Assembly: GCA_021740915.1 (NCBI GenBank) | Contig: JAIOYW010000001.1 | Location: forward strand, 341,311 to 405,310 | Reading direction: 5' to 3' | Length of the DNA: 64,000 bases | Source of the DNA: Ignavibacteriales bacterium | GTDB taxonomy: Bacteria; Bacteroidota; Ignavibacteria; Ignavibacteriales; Melioribacteraceae | Program-made: the position numbers and the translations under genes | Notes under the pieces: model-generated | Seen by the model: only the letters and a program-made list of their open reading frames with translations | Told to the model about the DNA's origin: nothing | Database searches by the model: none | Shown here: positions 47,501-54,582 of the stretch, in pieces | Layout of the letters: the number at the start of each line of letters is the position of its first letter | Position numbering within the stretch: the stretch's first letter is position 1

Positions 47501-48159
47501 GCAGTTCCTCTGATAAATGGATTATCAGGTGTAAGCGCTGATTTACGAAGTTCAATTATTTTATCGTAGTCGATCATCGCTTTGAGGTCTTCAGGAGTCA
47601 GTTGTTCAATTTTTGAAACTTCATGGGATGAACGAAAACCATCAAAAAAGTGAATAAAGGGTACTCGTGAGTCAAGTGTGGCTCTATGTGCAATAGCAGC
47701 CATATCCATGATCTCCTGTATCGAGCTCGCAGCAAGAAGTGCAAAACCGGTTTGCCTTGTCGCCATAACGTCACTATGATCTCCAAAGATCGAAAGTGCC
47801 GATGCCGCAATTGAACGGGCTGATACGTGGAAAACAGTTGGCGTTAGCTCACCTGCTATTTTAAACATATTTGGGATCATCAGTAACAATCCCTGTGATG
47901 CTGTAAAAGTTGTTGTCAGCGAACCGCTCTGAAGCGCCCCATGTACTGCGCCAACTGCGCCGCCTTCGCTCTGAAGTTCTGAAACGCTTGGAATTGTTCC
48001 CCAGATGTTTTTCATTCCGGATGCCGCCCAGGCATCAGAAAGTTCACCCATACCTGAAGAAGGCGTAATCGGATATATTGCAATAACTTCGCTGTTATGA
48101 TATGCAACATATGCCGCAGCCTCATTTCCGTCAATCGTTATTTTTGGTCTCTCCATCAT
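44563..48159 (-). CDS. nifJ: Pyruvate:ferredoxin (flavodoxin) oxidoreductase
   Basis: 1198 residues, the full single-chain homodimeric PFOR. Domains in order: pyrimidine-binding half (EVIAIYPITPSSGMGE), transketolase-C-like, EKR domain, two [4Fe-4S] ferredoxin motifs (CIQCGKCALVCP and CTGCGLCFEVCP), and the TPP domain with CTGCGETPYV, GDGWAYDIGYGGLDH and NTGGQMSKST. Reaction: pyruvate plus CoA to acetyl-CoA, CO2 and reduced ferredoxin; it points to an anaerobic or facultative lifestyle. An AGAGG ribosome-binding site precedes the ATG at 48159. The 186-base gap upstream is AT-rich and holds only its probable promoter. Confidence 0.97.
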   Translation of the reverse strand: MMERPKITIDGNEAAAYVAYHNSEVIAIYPITPSSGMGELSDAWAASGMKNIWGTIPSVSELQSEGGAVGAVHGALQSGSLTTTFTASQGLLLMIPNMFKIAGELTPTVFHVSARSIAASALSIFGDHSDVMATRQTGFALLAASSIQEIMDMAAIAHRATLDSRVPFIHFFDGFRSSHEVSKIEQLTPEDLKAMIDYDKIIELRKSALTPDNPFIRGTAQNPDVYFQGRETVNKFYDACPGKVQQSMDKLAEITGRQYHLFDYFGAPDAKRIIIMMGSGAEAALETVEYLTERMEEKIGLIKVRLFRPFSMESLINAIPESVEKIAVLDRTKEPGALGEPLYLDVVTAITEKFLEGGSKFKTLPRIVGGRYGLSSKEFTPAMVKAIYDNLKLDAPKNHFTVGINDDVTFTSLNYDPAFQIEDDSVFRGMFFGLGADGTVGANKNSIKIIGEETENYAQGYFVYDSKKSGSTTISHLRFGKKPIHSTYLIQSAKFIGCHQFNLLEKFDVLEKITKGGTFLLNSPYSKDEVWDKLPKKVQQQIIEKDLKFYVIDGYTVAHDTGMGARVNTIMQTCFFAISGILPKEEAIEQIKKAIKKTYGSKGEEIVKQNFRAVDQTLENLHQIKIPVSATSAIEIPPIVSPNAPEYVREVLGKLMEGKGDDVPVSGMPIDGTFPSGTTQWEKRNIALEVPVWDESICIQCGKCALVCPHASIRIKAYDKKYLENAPATFKYMKAKGKEFSEDMVYTIQVAVEDCTGCGLCFEVCPVKNKQEVRLKALNMAPQLPLRETERANFDFFLNLPEYDRKEVNVTTVKGSQFLQPLFEFSGACTGCGETPYVKLVSQLFGDRMIVANATGCSSIYGGNLPTTPWTINRDGRGPAWSNSLFEDNAEFGLGMRLSIDKQNDFAKELLAVLAPKVGESLADAVLKAEQKTETGIHDQRERVAELKKKLEQIKTEESKQLLAVADYLVKKSVWIMGGDGWAYDIGYGGLDHVIASGKNVNILVLDTEVYSNTGGQMSKSTGMGAVAKFAAAGKPMGKKDLGMMAMNYGNVYVAKIAMGANDVQTIKAILEAEAYEGPSLIIAYSHCIAHGINMQKGLDSQKLAVESAYWPLYRYNPENVKEGKNPLKLDSKPASIKLEDYIYKETRYKMLTKSHPENAKKLLALAQEEVLAKWKYYEQLAALDYSKDTKDNEEKVN

Positions 48160-48345
48160 TTCCTCTGGATTAATTTAATTTATATAATACACTATTATTG
48201 ACTTAATTGCTTTTTAATATTCTATATTATCAAAATTCAAGCCAAGATTTCTGATGGTTTATCTTCTTAATCCTTAAGGCTTTTGAGACTCTTTTTCGAT
48301 TTACTTGTGCAAATATTTAGAATTACTCCCCTGTTAATCCTAAAA

Positions 48346-50043
48346 TTAAGAATTATCACCCTCTGATTTTCTGCTGCCACTTACATTGAGTTCGAATATC
48401 GGGGGATTAAAAGCAGGTTTTTGCTGACTACCACTTTCTGCCTTAATTTTATGCATTGTATCCCTGAGAACTCCAAGCGACCTCTGGCTAAGGAGATCAA
48501 TCTTAATCAGCCCCATTTCTTCTATAGGATACATATCAGATTGTGTAACAATGAGACCGAGCCCCTTATTGCTGACATATTCGAGCGCCACGTAATCAGT
48601 GATCGGCTTTTCTGTGATAATTATTCCGCCGGGATGTATGCTCAAATGTCTCGGGAAACCCGCAAGCCTCGAAGCTATCCTGATTATATGATTCCATGGC
48701 TCCTGTTCAAATTTCAGGGATTTTGCCTCAGGAAATTTTTCGCTCAGTACCGGGAGGTTAGAAGCGCTGGTCCAGGGAATAAATTTACTATACTTAGATA
48801 TTTCACTTTCGGGTATTCCGAAAACTTTTGCGGTCTCTCGAAAAGCCGAACGAGCCCTGAAAGTAACATTCGTGCATATCATCGCCACCCTGTTATAACC
48901 ATATTTATCAAAAACATAACGCACTATCTCGTCCCTTTCTTTCCATGAAAAATCAAGATCAACATCCGGAGGTGAAGTTCTGCCCCGATTTAGAAATCTT
49001 TCAAAATATAAATTGTGTTTTAAAGGATCGACCTGAGTAAAACCAAGACAATACGCAACAAGGCTGTTTGCGGCGGACCCCCTTCCAATATTCATCATAT
49101 TTCTTATCCGCGCTTCCCTTACAATATCCCATACTACGAGGAAATAATCACAAAATCCCAGTTCGTCTATCACTTCAAGTTCATACTGAAGCCGCCGGAC
49201 TGCCTGGTCTGTTATCGGCTGATATCTTTCCTCAAGTCCGCGGAAACATATTTTCCATAAATAAGAAAATGAAGTCTCGCCATAGGGCAGAGGAAAGGAG
49301 GGAAACTTATACTCCCCAAGTTTAAGGTCCACATTGCATTCCTCAGCTATCTTTTCTGCATTCCAGATTGCTTCCGGCATATTTCGCCATGTTTTTCTTA
49401 ACGTTCCGGCAGGCTGCAGCCAGAATTCCGGATCAGCAGTCTGATCTTCATTCAGGTTAGCTAATGTTGTATTTTCCCTTATGGCAGTTACAACTCTGTG
49501 CAGTTCAAAATCATCAGGGCGGGCAAAATATGCCGGATGAGTTGCAACGATCTGAATGTTTTTCTGTCGGGCAAATTCATACAATTTCCGGCTTTTTGAT
49601 TTTTGTATATTGCTCGATATCAGTTCAGCGAAAAGATTTTTCCGCAATGGAATTGTTAATTCAATACTCTCAAGAAGTTTTTGCGAGTTGCATATAATAA
49701 AAAGATTTTCGCCCGATCTTTGAACAGTTTCCCTCAAATTAAATTCCGGGTTCAGTTTTCTCGATGTTATCAGCCTGCATAATTCAGAATACCCCTCGTT
49801 ATTTTTGGCTAAAAACAATGCACTCAGGTCATTATCTGCAGGATCATCAAGTACTGAGCCGAATACAGGCTTAATTCCTTCTGCAACTGCCTTACCGGCA
49901 AACTGAATCCACCCATACATCCCATTAGTATCAGTAAGTGCGGCATATCGTGATTCAGATACCTTGGCATGGGACACTATCTCTTCGATCGATAATGTTC
50001 CGTTTAATTTCGAATAAAACGAGTGCGTATGCAATGAGACCAT
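48346..50043 (-). CDS. Truncated DnaE-like protein: PHP plus polymerase palm only
   Basis: 565 residues that match the front half of bacterial DNA polymerase III alpha/DnaE2. The PHP domain starts HTHSFYS (His5, His7), but its TDH motif reads TDTN (37-40), so at least one metal ligand is changed. The palm contains the catalytic Asp pair in PDVDLDF (about 360-366) and the third Asp in KIDLL (about 512), with spacing like E. coli DnaE 401/403/555. It then stops: the fingers, beta-binding, OB and C-terminal regions (about 450 or more residues) are missing, and no remnant lies downstream. Eleven bases after dinB. It could be a degenerate gene or a specialised subunit. Confidence 0.8.
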   Translation of the reverse strand: MVSLHTHSFYSKLNGTLSIEEIVSHAKVSESRYAALTDTNGMYGWIQFAGKAVAEGIKPVFGSVLDDPADNDLSALFLAKNNEGYSELCRLITSRKLNPEFNLRETVQRSGENLFIICNSQKLLESIELTIPLRKNLFAELISSNIQKSKSRKLYEFARQKNIQIVATHPAYFARPDDFELHRVVTAIRENTTLANLNEDQTADPEFWLQPAGTLRKTWRNMPEAIWNAEKIAEECNVDLKLGEYKFPSFPLPYGETSFSYLWKICFRGLEERYQPITDQAVRRLQYELEVIDELGFCDYFLVVWDIVREARIRNMMNIGRGSAANSLVAYCLGFTQVDPLKHNLYFERFLNRGRTSPPDVDLDFSWKERDEIVRYVFDKYGYNRVAMICTNVTFRARSAFRETAKVFGIPESEISKYSKFIPWTSASNLPVLSEKFPEAKSLKFEQEPWNHIIRIASRLAGFPRHLSIHPGGIIITEKPITDYVALEYVSNKGLGLIVTQSDMYPIEEMGLIKIDLLSQRSLGVLRDTMHKIKAESGSQQKPAFNPPIFELNVSGSRKSEGDNS

Positions 50044-50054
50044 TTTTTATATTC

Positions 50055-51197
50055 TCAGGCAGAACCCATCCTGATTGATTTATAACCGAATTTATCCCTT
50101 ATTTTGCTTACAGCTCTCAACATTCTTTTTCTTATTTCCCTGTGATTTGTAAAAAGTGATTCCTGATATGAATATTCCTCGAAATTCGTCAGGTGAATAC
50201 CAATAAGCCTCACACCTACCCTTCTGGTATAAGCCTGATGGAAAAGAGTTCTTGCTGTTTCAAATATTGCCTCGTCATCATCAGTAGGGTCAATGGTTCT
50301 GGCTCTTGTAAGTGTACTGAAATCAGAGTAGCGAAGTTTAATACTGATTGTTGAAGCCATCCAGTCGTAATCACGGAGGGACTGACAGACTTTGCCGGTC
50401 AGCTTAAAAAGATATCCTTCGATTTCCGTTTTATCAACAATATCGTCATTAAAAGTACGTTCTTTTGATATACTTTTCCTTTCCTGCGGGGGACTTATAA
50501 ACTGTTTACCCTCACCCTTTGCTTTGCGATAAAGGTCAGATCCTGCCTTTCCCATCGAAGATTCCCAATAATTTTCAGGCAGACGGAGTATATCAGCCAC
50601 TTTTTTAATGCCTTTTGAATGCATAATTCCAAGGGTAACTTTACCAACTCCGGGAATAGCCTCAACAGGTAAAGGAGCAAGGAAATACTTCTCCTGCCCG
50701 GGTACCACGTATGTGATACCGTGCGGCTTCATAAAATCAGAAGATATTTTAGCTACAGTTTTATTTGAGGCTATCCCTATTGAACAAGGAAGTTTCAGTT
50801 TATTCCATATTTCCTCCTGAATACGGGAAGCAAAATACAAGGGATGTCCATATATCTTACCGCATCCGGTAAAATCCATGTAGAATTCGTCAATAGACGC
50901 CTGCTGCATAACCGGAGCATATGGTTCAAGAATATTCCTGACCAGATCTGAAAAACGCACATATTCCTCGAAATGACCGTGAAGATAAATGCCATGCGGA
51001 CAAAGACGGAAAGCATTTCTTATCGGCATCGCAGAGTGAAGCCCGTATTCCCTCGCTTCATAAGAGCATGCTGTAACCACTCCCCTGCCGTGCGGATCTC
51101 CTCCGACAATTACCGGTTTATCCTCAAGCGAGGGATCCAGTATCCTTTCAACTGATACAAAAAATGCATCCAAATCAAGGTGAAATATTACACTCAT
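50055..51197 (-). CDS. dinB: DNA polymerase IV (Y-family)
   Basis: 380 residues. Catalytic carboxylates are in FHLDLDAFFVSVE (Asp8, Asp10) and SIDEFYMDFTG; the HhH thumb (PVEAIPGVGKV) and the little-finger domain are present. Known role: error-prone translesion synthesis. It lies 193 bases after the DUF72 gene, in a gap where I see no gene, and 11 bases before the DnaE-like gene, so dinB and the DnaE fragment form a pair probably transcribed with, or just after, the lexA run. Confidence 0.95.
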   Translation of the reverse strand: MSVIFHLDLDAFFVSVERILDPSLEDKPVIVGGDPHGRGVVTACSYEAREYGLHSAMPIRNAFRLCPHGIYLHGHFEEYVRFSDLVRNILEPYAPVMQQASIDEFYMDFTGCGKIYGHPLYFASRIQEEIWNKLKLPCSIGIASNKTVAKISSDFMKPHGITYVVPGQEKYFLAPLPVEAIPGVGKVTLGIMHSKGIKKVADILRLPENYWESSMGKAGSDLYRKAKGEGKQFISPPQERKSISKERTFNDDIVDKTEIEGYLFKLTGKVCQSLRDYDWMASTISIKLRYSDFSTLTRARTIDPTDDDEAIFETARTLFHQAYTRRVGVRLIGIHLTNFEEYSYQESLFTNHREIRKRMLRAVSKIRDKFGYKSIRMGSA

Positions 51198-51390
51198 TAT
51201 ACTATCTATTCCGATTATAAAGAGCCGGTGTCATTTCTGTAAATCCTCGGTTTGTTCCCATAAACATTCTAAATCCGTCAATATCCTCATCATAAAAACC
51301 CTGAACTTACTTCCACAAATCAAATATTCGTCATCACAAAAAAACTAAACTCCAGGTGGTCTGGCCTTAAATATACTCAGTCGTATTCTA

Positions 51391-52272
51391 TCAACTGGCA
51401 ATTACGGCCAGCCTTGGAAAATGTTCGATTGTATTGGAGGGAATATCCAGTTTTTTAAAGTCTTTCAATAAATAAAGCAATTCAAAAGCATTAGCTACTG
51501 CATATCCTGAAGGGTGGTTGTTCATTATTATAAAAACCTTCTTCACCTTATCAAATACTTCCCGGACTGCATTTTCAATTTCACTTAGTTCACCGGGGCT
51601 GTATAAGTATTTATATCTGCTGCTTTGCTCGGCATAGGTCTGCTTTTTCCCGAAATCAGTAATCGATTGTTTCCAGGATTGTACATTCCTCCCGTGAAAA
51701 CGGATATAGGCAGTATCTGTTGTAATCATAGTACGGAAAGGAATTGACTGACCTATCTGCGGCTGATCGATAGTACATACCGATAGATTTTTCTCCGACA
51801 TATACGCCAGGGCTTCAGCACAGAGCCATGATTTATGCCGAACTTCCGGGAAAAGCCGGTATTTATCAAATGCTTCCCTCAGTCTTTCAACATATCCGAG
51901 AGCAGAATTATCAAACATAAATGAATAAGGAAATTGCATCAATACTCCGGCAAGTTTCCCTCCTTCATCGAGAATATCCAGATTATACCTGAACATTCTG
52001 ATTTGCTCCGGGGTAAAAAAACGTTTGTGCGTAAAATCCTGATGCATTTTAATAATAAACTGAAAATCGTTTTTCTTTTCCACCTTATCCAGCCACCCGG
52101 CAACAATACGGGAATTCAGGTAGGTATAATAAGTTACATTCACTTCAACAGAATTGAAATAATCGCTATAATAGCTCAGTTTGTCAAATCCCTTTGAAGG
52201 TGATTCCGGATAAAAAGCCGGACTCCAGTCATCATATGACCAGCCGGCAGTACCGGCAAATATCTCAGGCAT
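51391..52272 (-). CDS. DUF72-family protein (YecE-like)
   Basis: 293 residues of the DUF72 TIM-barrel family. Diagnostic segments are IFAGTAGWSYDDW at the start, YFNSVEVNVTYY, VLMQFPYSF, AYIRFHGRN and VFIIMNNHPSGYAVANA. The biochemical role of DUF72 is not established. It overlaps the ogt gene by 8 bases in the lexA run, so linkage to DNA-damage genes is a seen fact while a repair role is only inference. Confidence 0.9.
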   Translation of the reverse strand: MPEIFAGTAGWSYDDWSPAFYPESPSKGFDKLSYYSDYFNSVEVNVTYYTYLNSRIVAGWLDKVEKKNDFQFIIKMHQDFTHKRFFTPEQIRMFRYNLDILDEGGKLAGVLMQFPYSFMFDNSALGYVERLREAFDKYRLFPEVRHKSWLCAEALAYMSEKNLSVCTIDQPQIGQSIPFRTMITTDTAYIRFHGRNVQSWKQSITDFGKKQTYAEQSSRYKYLYSPGELSEIENAVREVFDKVKKVFIIMNNHPSGYAVANAFELLYLLKDFKKLDIPSNTIEHFPRLAVIAS

Positions 52273-52798
52273 TTTTCTCTTTCACCCCTTTTACTGCAGA
52301 AAACAATTCAAGTTGTTTTTCAGAACCCGCCACTGCATATTCATGAGCCAGCAGCCATTCCTTTCTCCACAATCCTCCTGCATAACCAGTAAGGCTGCCA
52401 TCCCTGCCGATTACCCTGTGGCATGGTATCAGTATGGCAATTGGATTCATTGCATTGGCACGGGCTGCAGCTCTTATCGCCTTTTCATTACCGAGCCGCT
52501 GTGCTAATTCCAGGTATGAGCATGTAGTTCCGTAAGGAATCCGCTGCAATTCATTCCATACAGATTTCTGGAATTCAGTTCCTTCCGGTTCTATCTCAAG
52601 AGAAAAATCTCGTGCTGCACCTCTGAAGTATTCATCGAGAACACTGATTACCCTTTCTGAATAAGAATCGGCGATACCAGGAATAAAATAATCATCGTTC
52701 CTGAACCTGAGTATTCTGAGTGAATTTTCTTCGGTATGGATTTCAAGAATTCCTATCGGTGAGTGATAATACGAAATCCCATATCCATTATCTTTCAT
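52265..52798 (-). CDS. ogt: Methylated-DNA-[protein]-cysteine S-methyltransferase
   Basis: 177 residues with an N-terminal ribonuclease-like domain and the active-site motif ILIPCHRVIG; the methyl-acceptor is Cys126. The DNA-binding helix (AIRAAARANAMNPI) precedes it and GYAGGLWRKEWLL follows. Reaction: suicide removal of O6-alkyl groups from guanine. The gene overlaps yjbQ by 11 bases and DUF72 by 8. Confidence 0.95.
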   Translation of the reverse strand: MKDNGYGISYYHSPIGILEIHTEENSLRILRFRNDDYFIPGIADSYSERVISVLDEYFRGAARDFSLEIEPEGTEFQKSVWNELQRIPYGTTCSYLELAQRLGNEKAIRAAARANAMNPIAILIPCHRVIGRDGSLTGYAGGLWRKEWLLAHEYAVAGSEKQLELFSAVKGVKEKNA

Positions 52799-53222
52799 TT
52801 TTCTCTCCTGTGAGAGTCAGAACTAATTCCCTCATACCTCCGTAATTGCGGTGCTCATTCATATATATCCCCTGCCATGTACCCAGGTGTAAACTCCCGT
52901 TGCGAACCGGTATATTTAGAGAAGGCCCTATAACTGAAGCCTTGATGTGAGCCGGCATATCGTCAGGTCCCTCAATAGTGTGAGTATAAAAACTGCTGTT
53001 TTCCGGAACACTATGGGAAAAATACGATTCCATATCAATACGGACATCGGGATCAGCATTTTCATTAATTGTAAGTGATGCAGAGGTATGCCGGATAAAT
53101 ATATTCAGCAGCCCAATCTTCATATCCCTGATCTCAGGGATAGCAGAAAGCACCTCGTTTGTGATCAGGTGAAAACCCCTCTTCCGGGGTTTTAATCTTA
53201 AATCTTTTTGAATCCAGGTCAT
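52788..53222 (-). CDS. yjbQ: YjbQ/UPF0047-family protein
   Basis: 144 residues, the normal length of the family. The conserved HTSASLTINENADPDVR, MPAHIKASVIG and SLHLGTWQGIYMNEHR segments are visible; the family is a beta-barrel with a metal-like site of His residues. YjbQ from other bacteria has weak thiamine-phosphate synthase activity, but its real role is unknown. Placed 22 bases after lexA in the DNA-damage run. Confidence 0.92.
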   Translation of the reverse strand: MTWIQKDLRLKPRKRGFHLITNEVLSAIPEIRDMKIGLLNIFIRHTSASLTINENADPDVRIDMESYFSHSVPENSSFYTHTIEGPDDMPAHIKASVIGPSLNIPVRNGSLHLGTWQGIYMNEHRNYGGMRELVLTLTGEKNER

Positions 53223-53244
53223 AAATTAATTCCCCATTTTACGT

Positions 53245-53868
53245 TTACCCGGTTTTTCTTTCCATGCTCCGGTAAATTCCAACAACAGTTCCTACAATAC
53301 GGAGCCCATGATACTTTTTATCCAACGATATTGTCTGGTACTCGGGATTCTCTGAACGCAGTTCTACGTGGTCATTCATAAGAAAATATCGTTTGACTAC
53401 AGCAGCATCGTCAAGAAGAGCAACGACAATAGCCCCATTTACGGCTTCCACATTAGGATTCACAATAACAACATCCCCGCTGAAAATATAAGCATCCTTC
53501 AAACTTTCCCCCTTGACTCTGAGGAGAAAAGAATCAGCCGGCATTCTTGCAATTGTCGGCAGTTCAATGGTGTCAATTGCATCGGGATATATTGTAAGAG
53601 GATTTCCTGCCGCAACCTCTCCGAGAATCGGACGGGGGACAAAAAATTTATCCTCCAGACAAAGTTCGATGCCTCGTGAAATCCGCGGGTTGCGCCTGAT
53701 GTATCCTTTTCTCTCAATAGCCTGCAAATGCTGTTGAACGGTAGCCCGGTTCTTATAACCAAATGCCCCGGCTATATCCGCCAGAGTCGGAGGATATCCC
53801 CGTTCGGTTTTCACTTCAATAATATACTCCAGAATATTTTTCTGCGTTTCTGTCAGTCCTTTATCCAT
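53245..53868 (-). CDS. lexA: LexA repressor
   Basis: 207 residues. The N-terminal winged helix-turn-helix (PTLADIAGAFGYKNRATVQQ) binds DNA; the cleavage site is Ala87-Gly88 (VAAGNP), and the Ser/Lys dyad is Ser122 (KGESLKDAY) and Lys159 (AAVVKRY). Known role: SOS repressor that self-cleaves on activated RecA. It heads a leftward run with yjbQ, ogt, DUF72, and then dinB and the DnaE-like gene. A palindrome 34-47 bases upstream is the likely autoregulatory operator. Confidence 0.96.
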   Translation of the reverse strand: MDKGLTETQKNILEYIIEVKTERGYPPTLADIAGAFGYKNRATVQQHLQAIERKGYIRRNPRISRGIELCLEDKFFVPRPILGEVAAGNPLTIYPDAIDTIELPTIARMPADSFLLRVKGESLKDAYIFSGDVVIVNPNVEAVNGAIVVALLDDAAVVKRYFLMNDHVELRSENPEYQTISLDKKYHGLRIVGTVVGIYRSMERKTG

Positions 53869-53901
53869 TCACATAAACCAAAAATAATTAGCATTTAATA
53901 C

Positions 53902-53915
53902 CATACATTTGTATG
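53902..53915. promoter_or_regulatory. Candidate LexA operator
   Basis: CATAC-ATTT-GTATG: 5-base arms with a 4-base centre, 34-47 bases before the lexA start. An imperfect outer repeat also flanks it (TACC...GGTA across about 53899-53924). Location is right for lexA autoregulation. The motif is not the E. coli or Bacillus SOS box; LexA operators vary among phyla, so the assignment is inference. Confidence 0.5.
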
Positions 53916-54113
53916 TGTATTGGTAAATTTATTAAAAGTCTGAATGAATTGCAAGGGTATAGCGCAGTTTTAAATATTAATTTTTAAAATAGCATTCCTG
54001 AGTATGCAATATTGAGCAAAATTCAAGAATGATCTGAAACGGAATTATAGAAAAATGGAGGAGGAAAATTAATAATGCTTTATATTTGCATTTTATAATT
54101 TACGGCTTGTAAT

Positions 54114-54581
54114 TTGAACAAATTTATTATAGAGATAGGCGCCAGGTTAAAAGAAAAAATAACAGATGTCATCAAACTGAGACTCTCCCCGGTCGTTATG
54201 GCCGCGAGTGTAAGCCTGGGTGTTTTTGTCGGGGCAATGTTCCCGATTGGACTTCAAACAATAACTGTAGTACCGTTGGCAATTCTATTCAGATGTAATC
54301 CAATTGTTTCAGCAATGACAACCCTGATAAGTAATCCGCTGACACTTCTACCGTTATATTTAGGAGCCTGGGAAACGGGCACAATATTAACCGGAAGAAA
54401 TATTGGATCTGGTATTCTGAATAAAGTTATTCAAGCGCCAACCTGGTCTAATATCTCCGCTATAGGTTATGATGGATTAATGATTTTTATTCCCGGACTT
54501 CTTATAGTCTCAGTTACATTAGCAACTTTAGCATTCATTATCACCCTACTGATATACAGAATCTCGGGAAAAAACGACTGA
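54114..54581 (+). CDS. DUF2062-family membrane protein
   Basis: 155 residues from a TTG start at 54114; an upstream in-frame ATG (54075) is separated by a stop at 54096-54098, so no ATG start precedes it. Two or three membrane segments surround the family motif VSLGVFVGAMFPIGLQTITV and SNPLTLLPLYLGAWETG. DUF2062 proteins are inner-membrane proteins of unknown function. Its stop is one base from the convergent hybrid sensor gene. Start is uncertain. Confidence 0.75.
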   Translation: MNKFIIEIGARLKEKITDVIKLRLSPVVMAASVSLGVFVGAMFPIGLQTITVVPLAILFRCNPIVSAMTTLISNPLTLLPLYLGAWETGTILTGRNIGSGILNKVIQAPTWSNISAIGYDGLMIFIPGLLIVSVTLATLAFIITLLIYRISGKND

Positions 54582-54582
54582 T

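Noticed and set aside
51373..51386. ATAC-N6-GTAT as a second LexA site before dinB
   Set aside because: Spacing differs from the lexA palindrome (N4) and it is about 175 bases from dinB; chance is likely.
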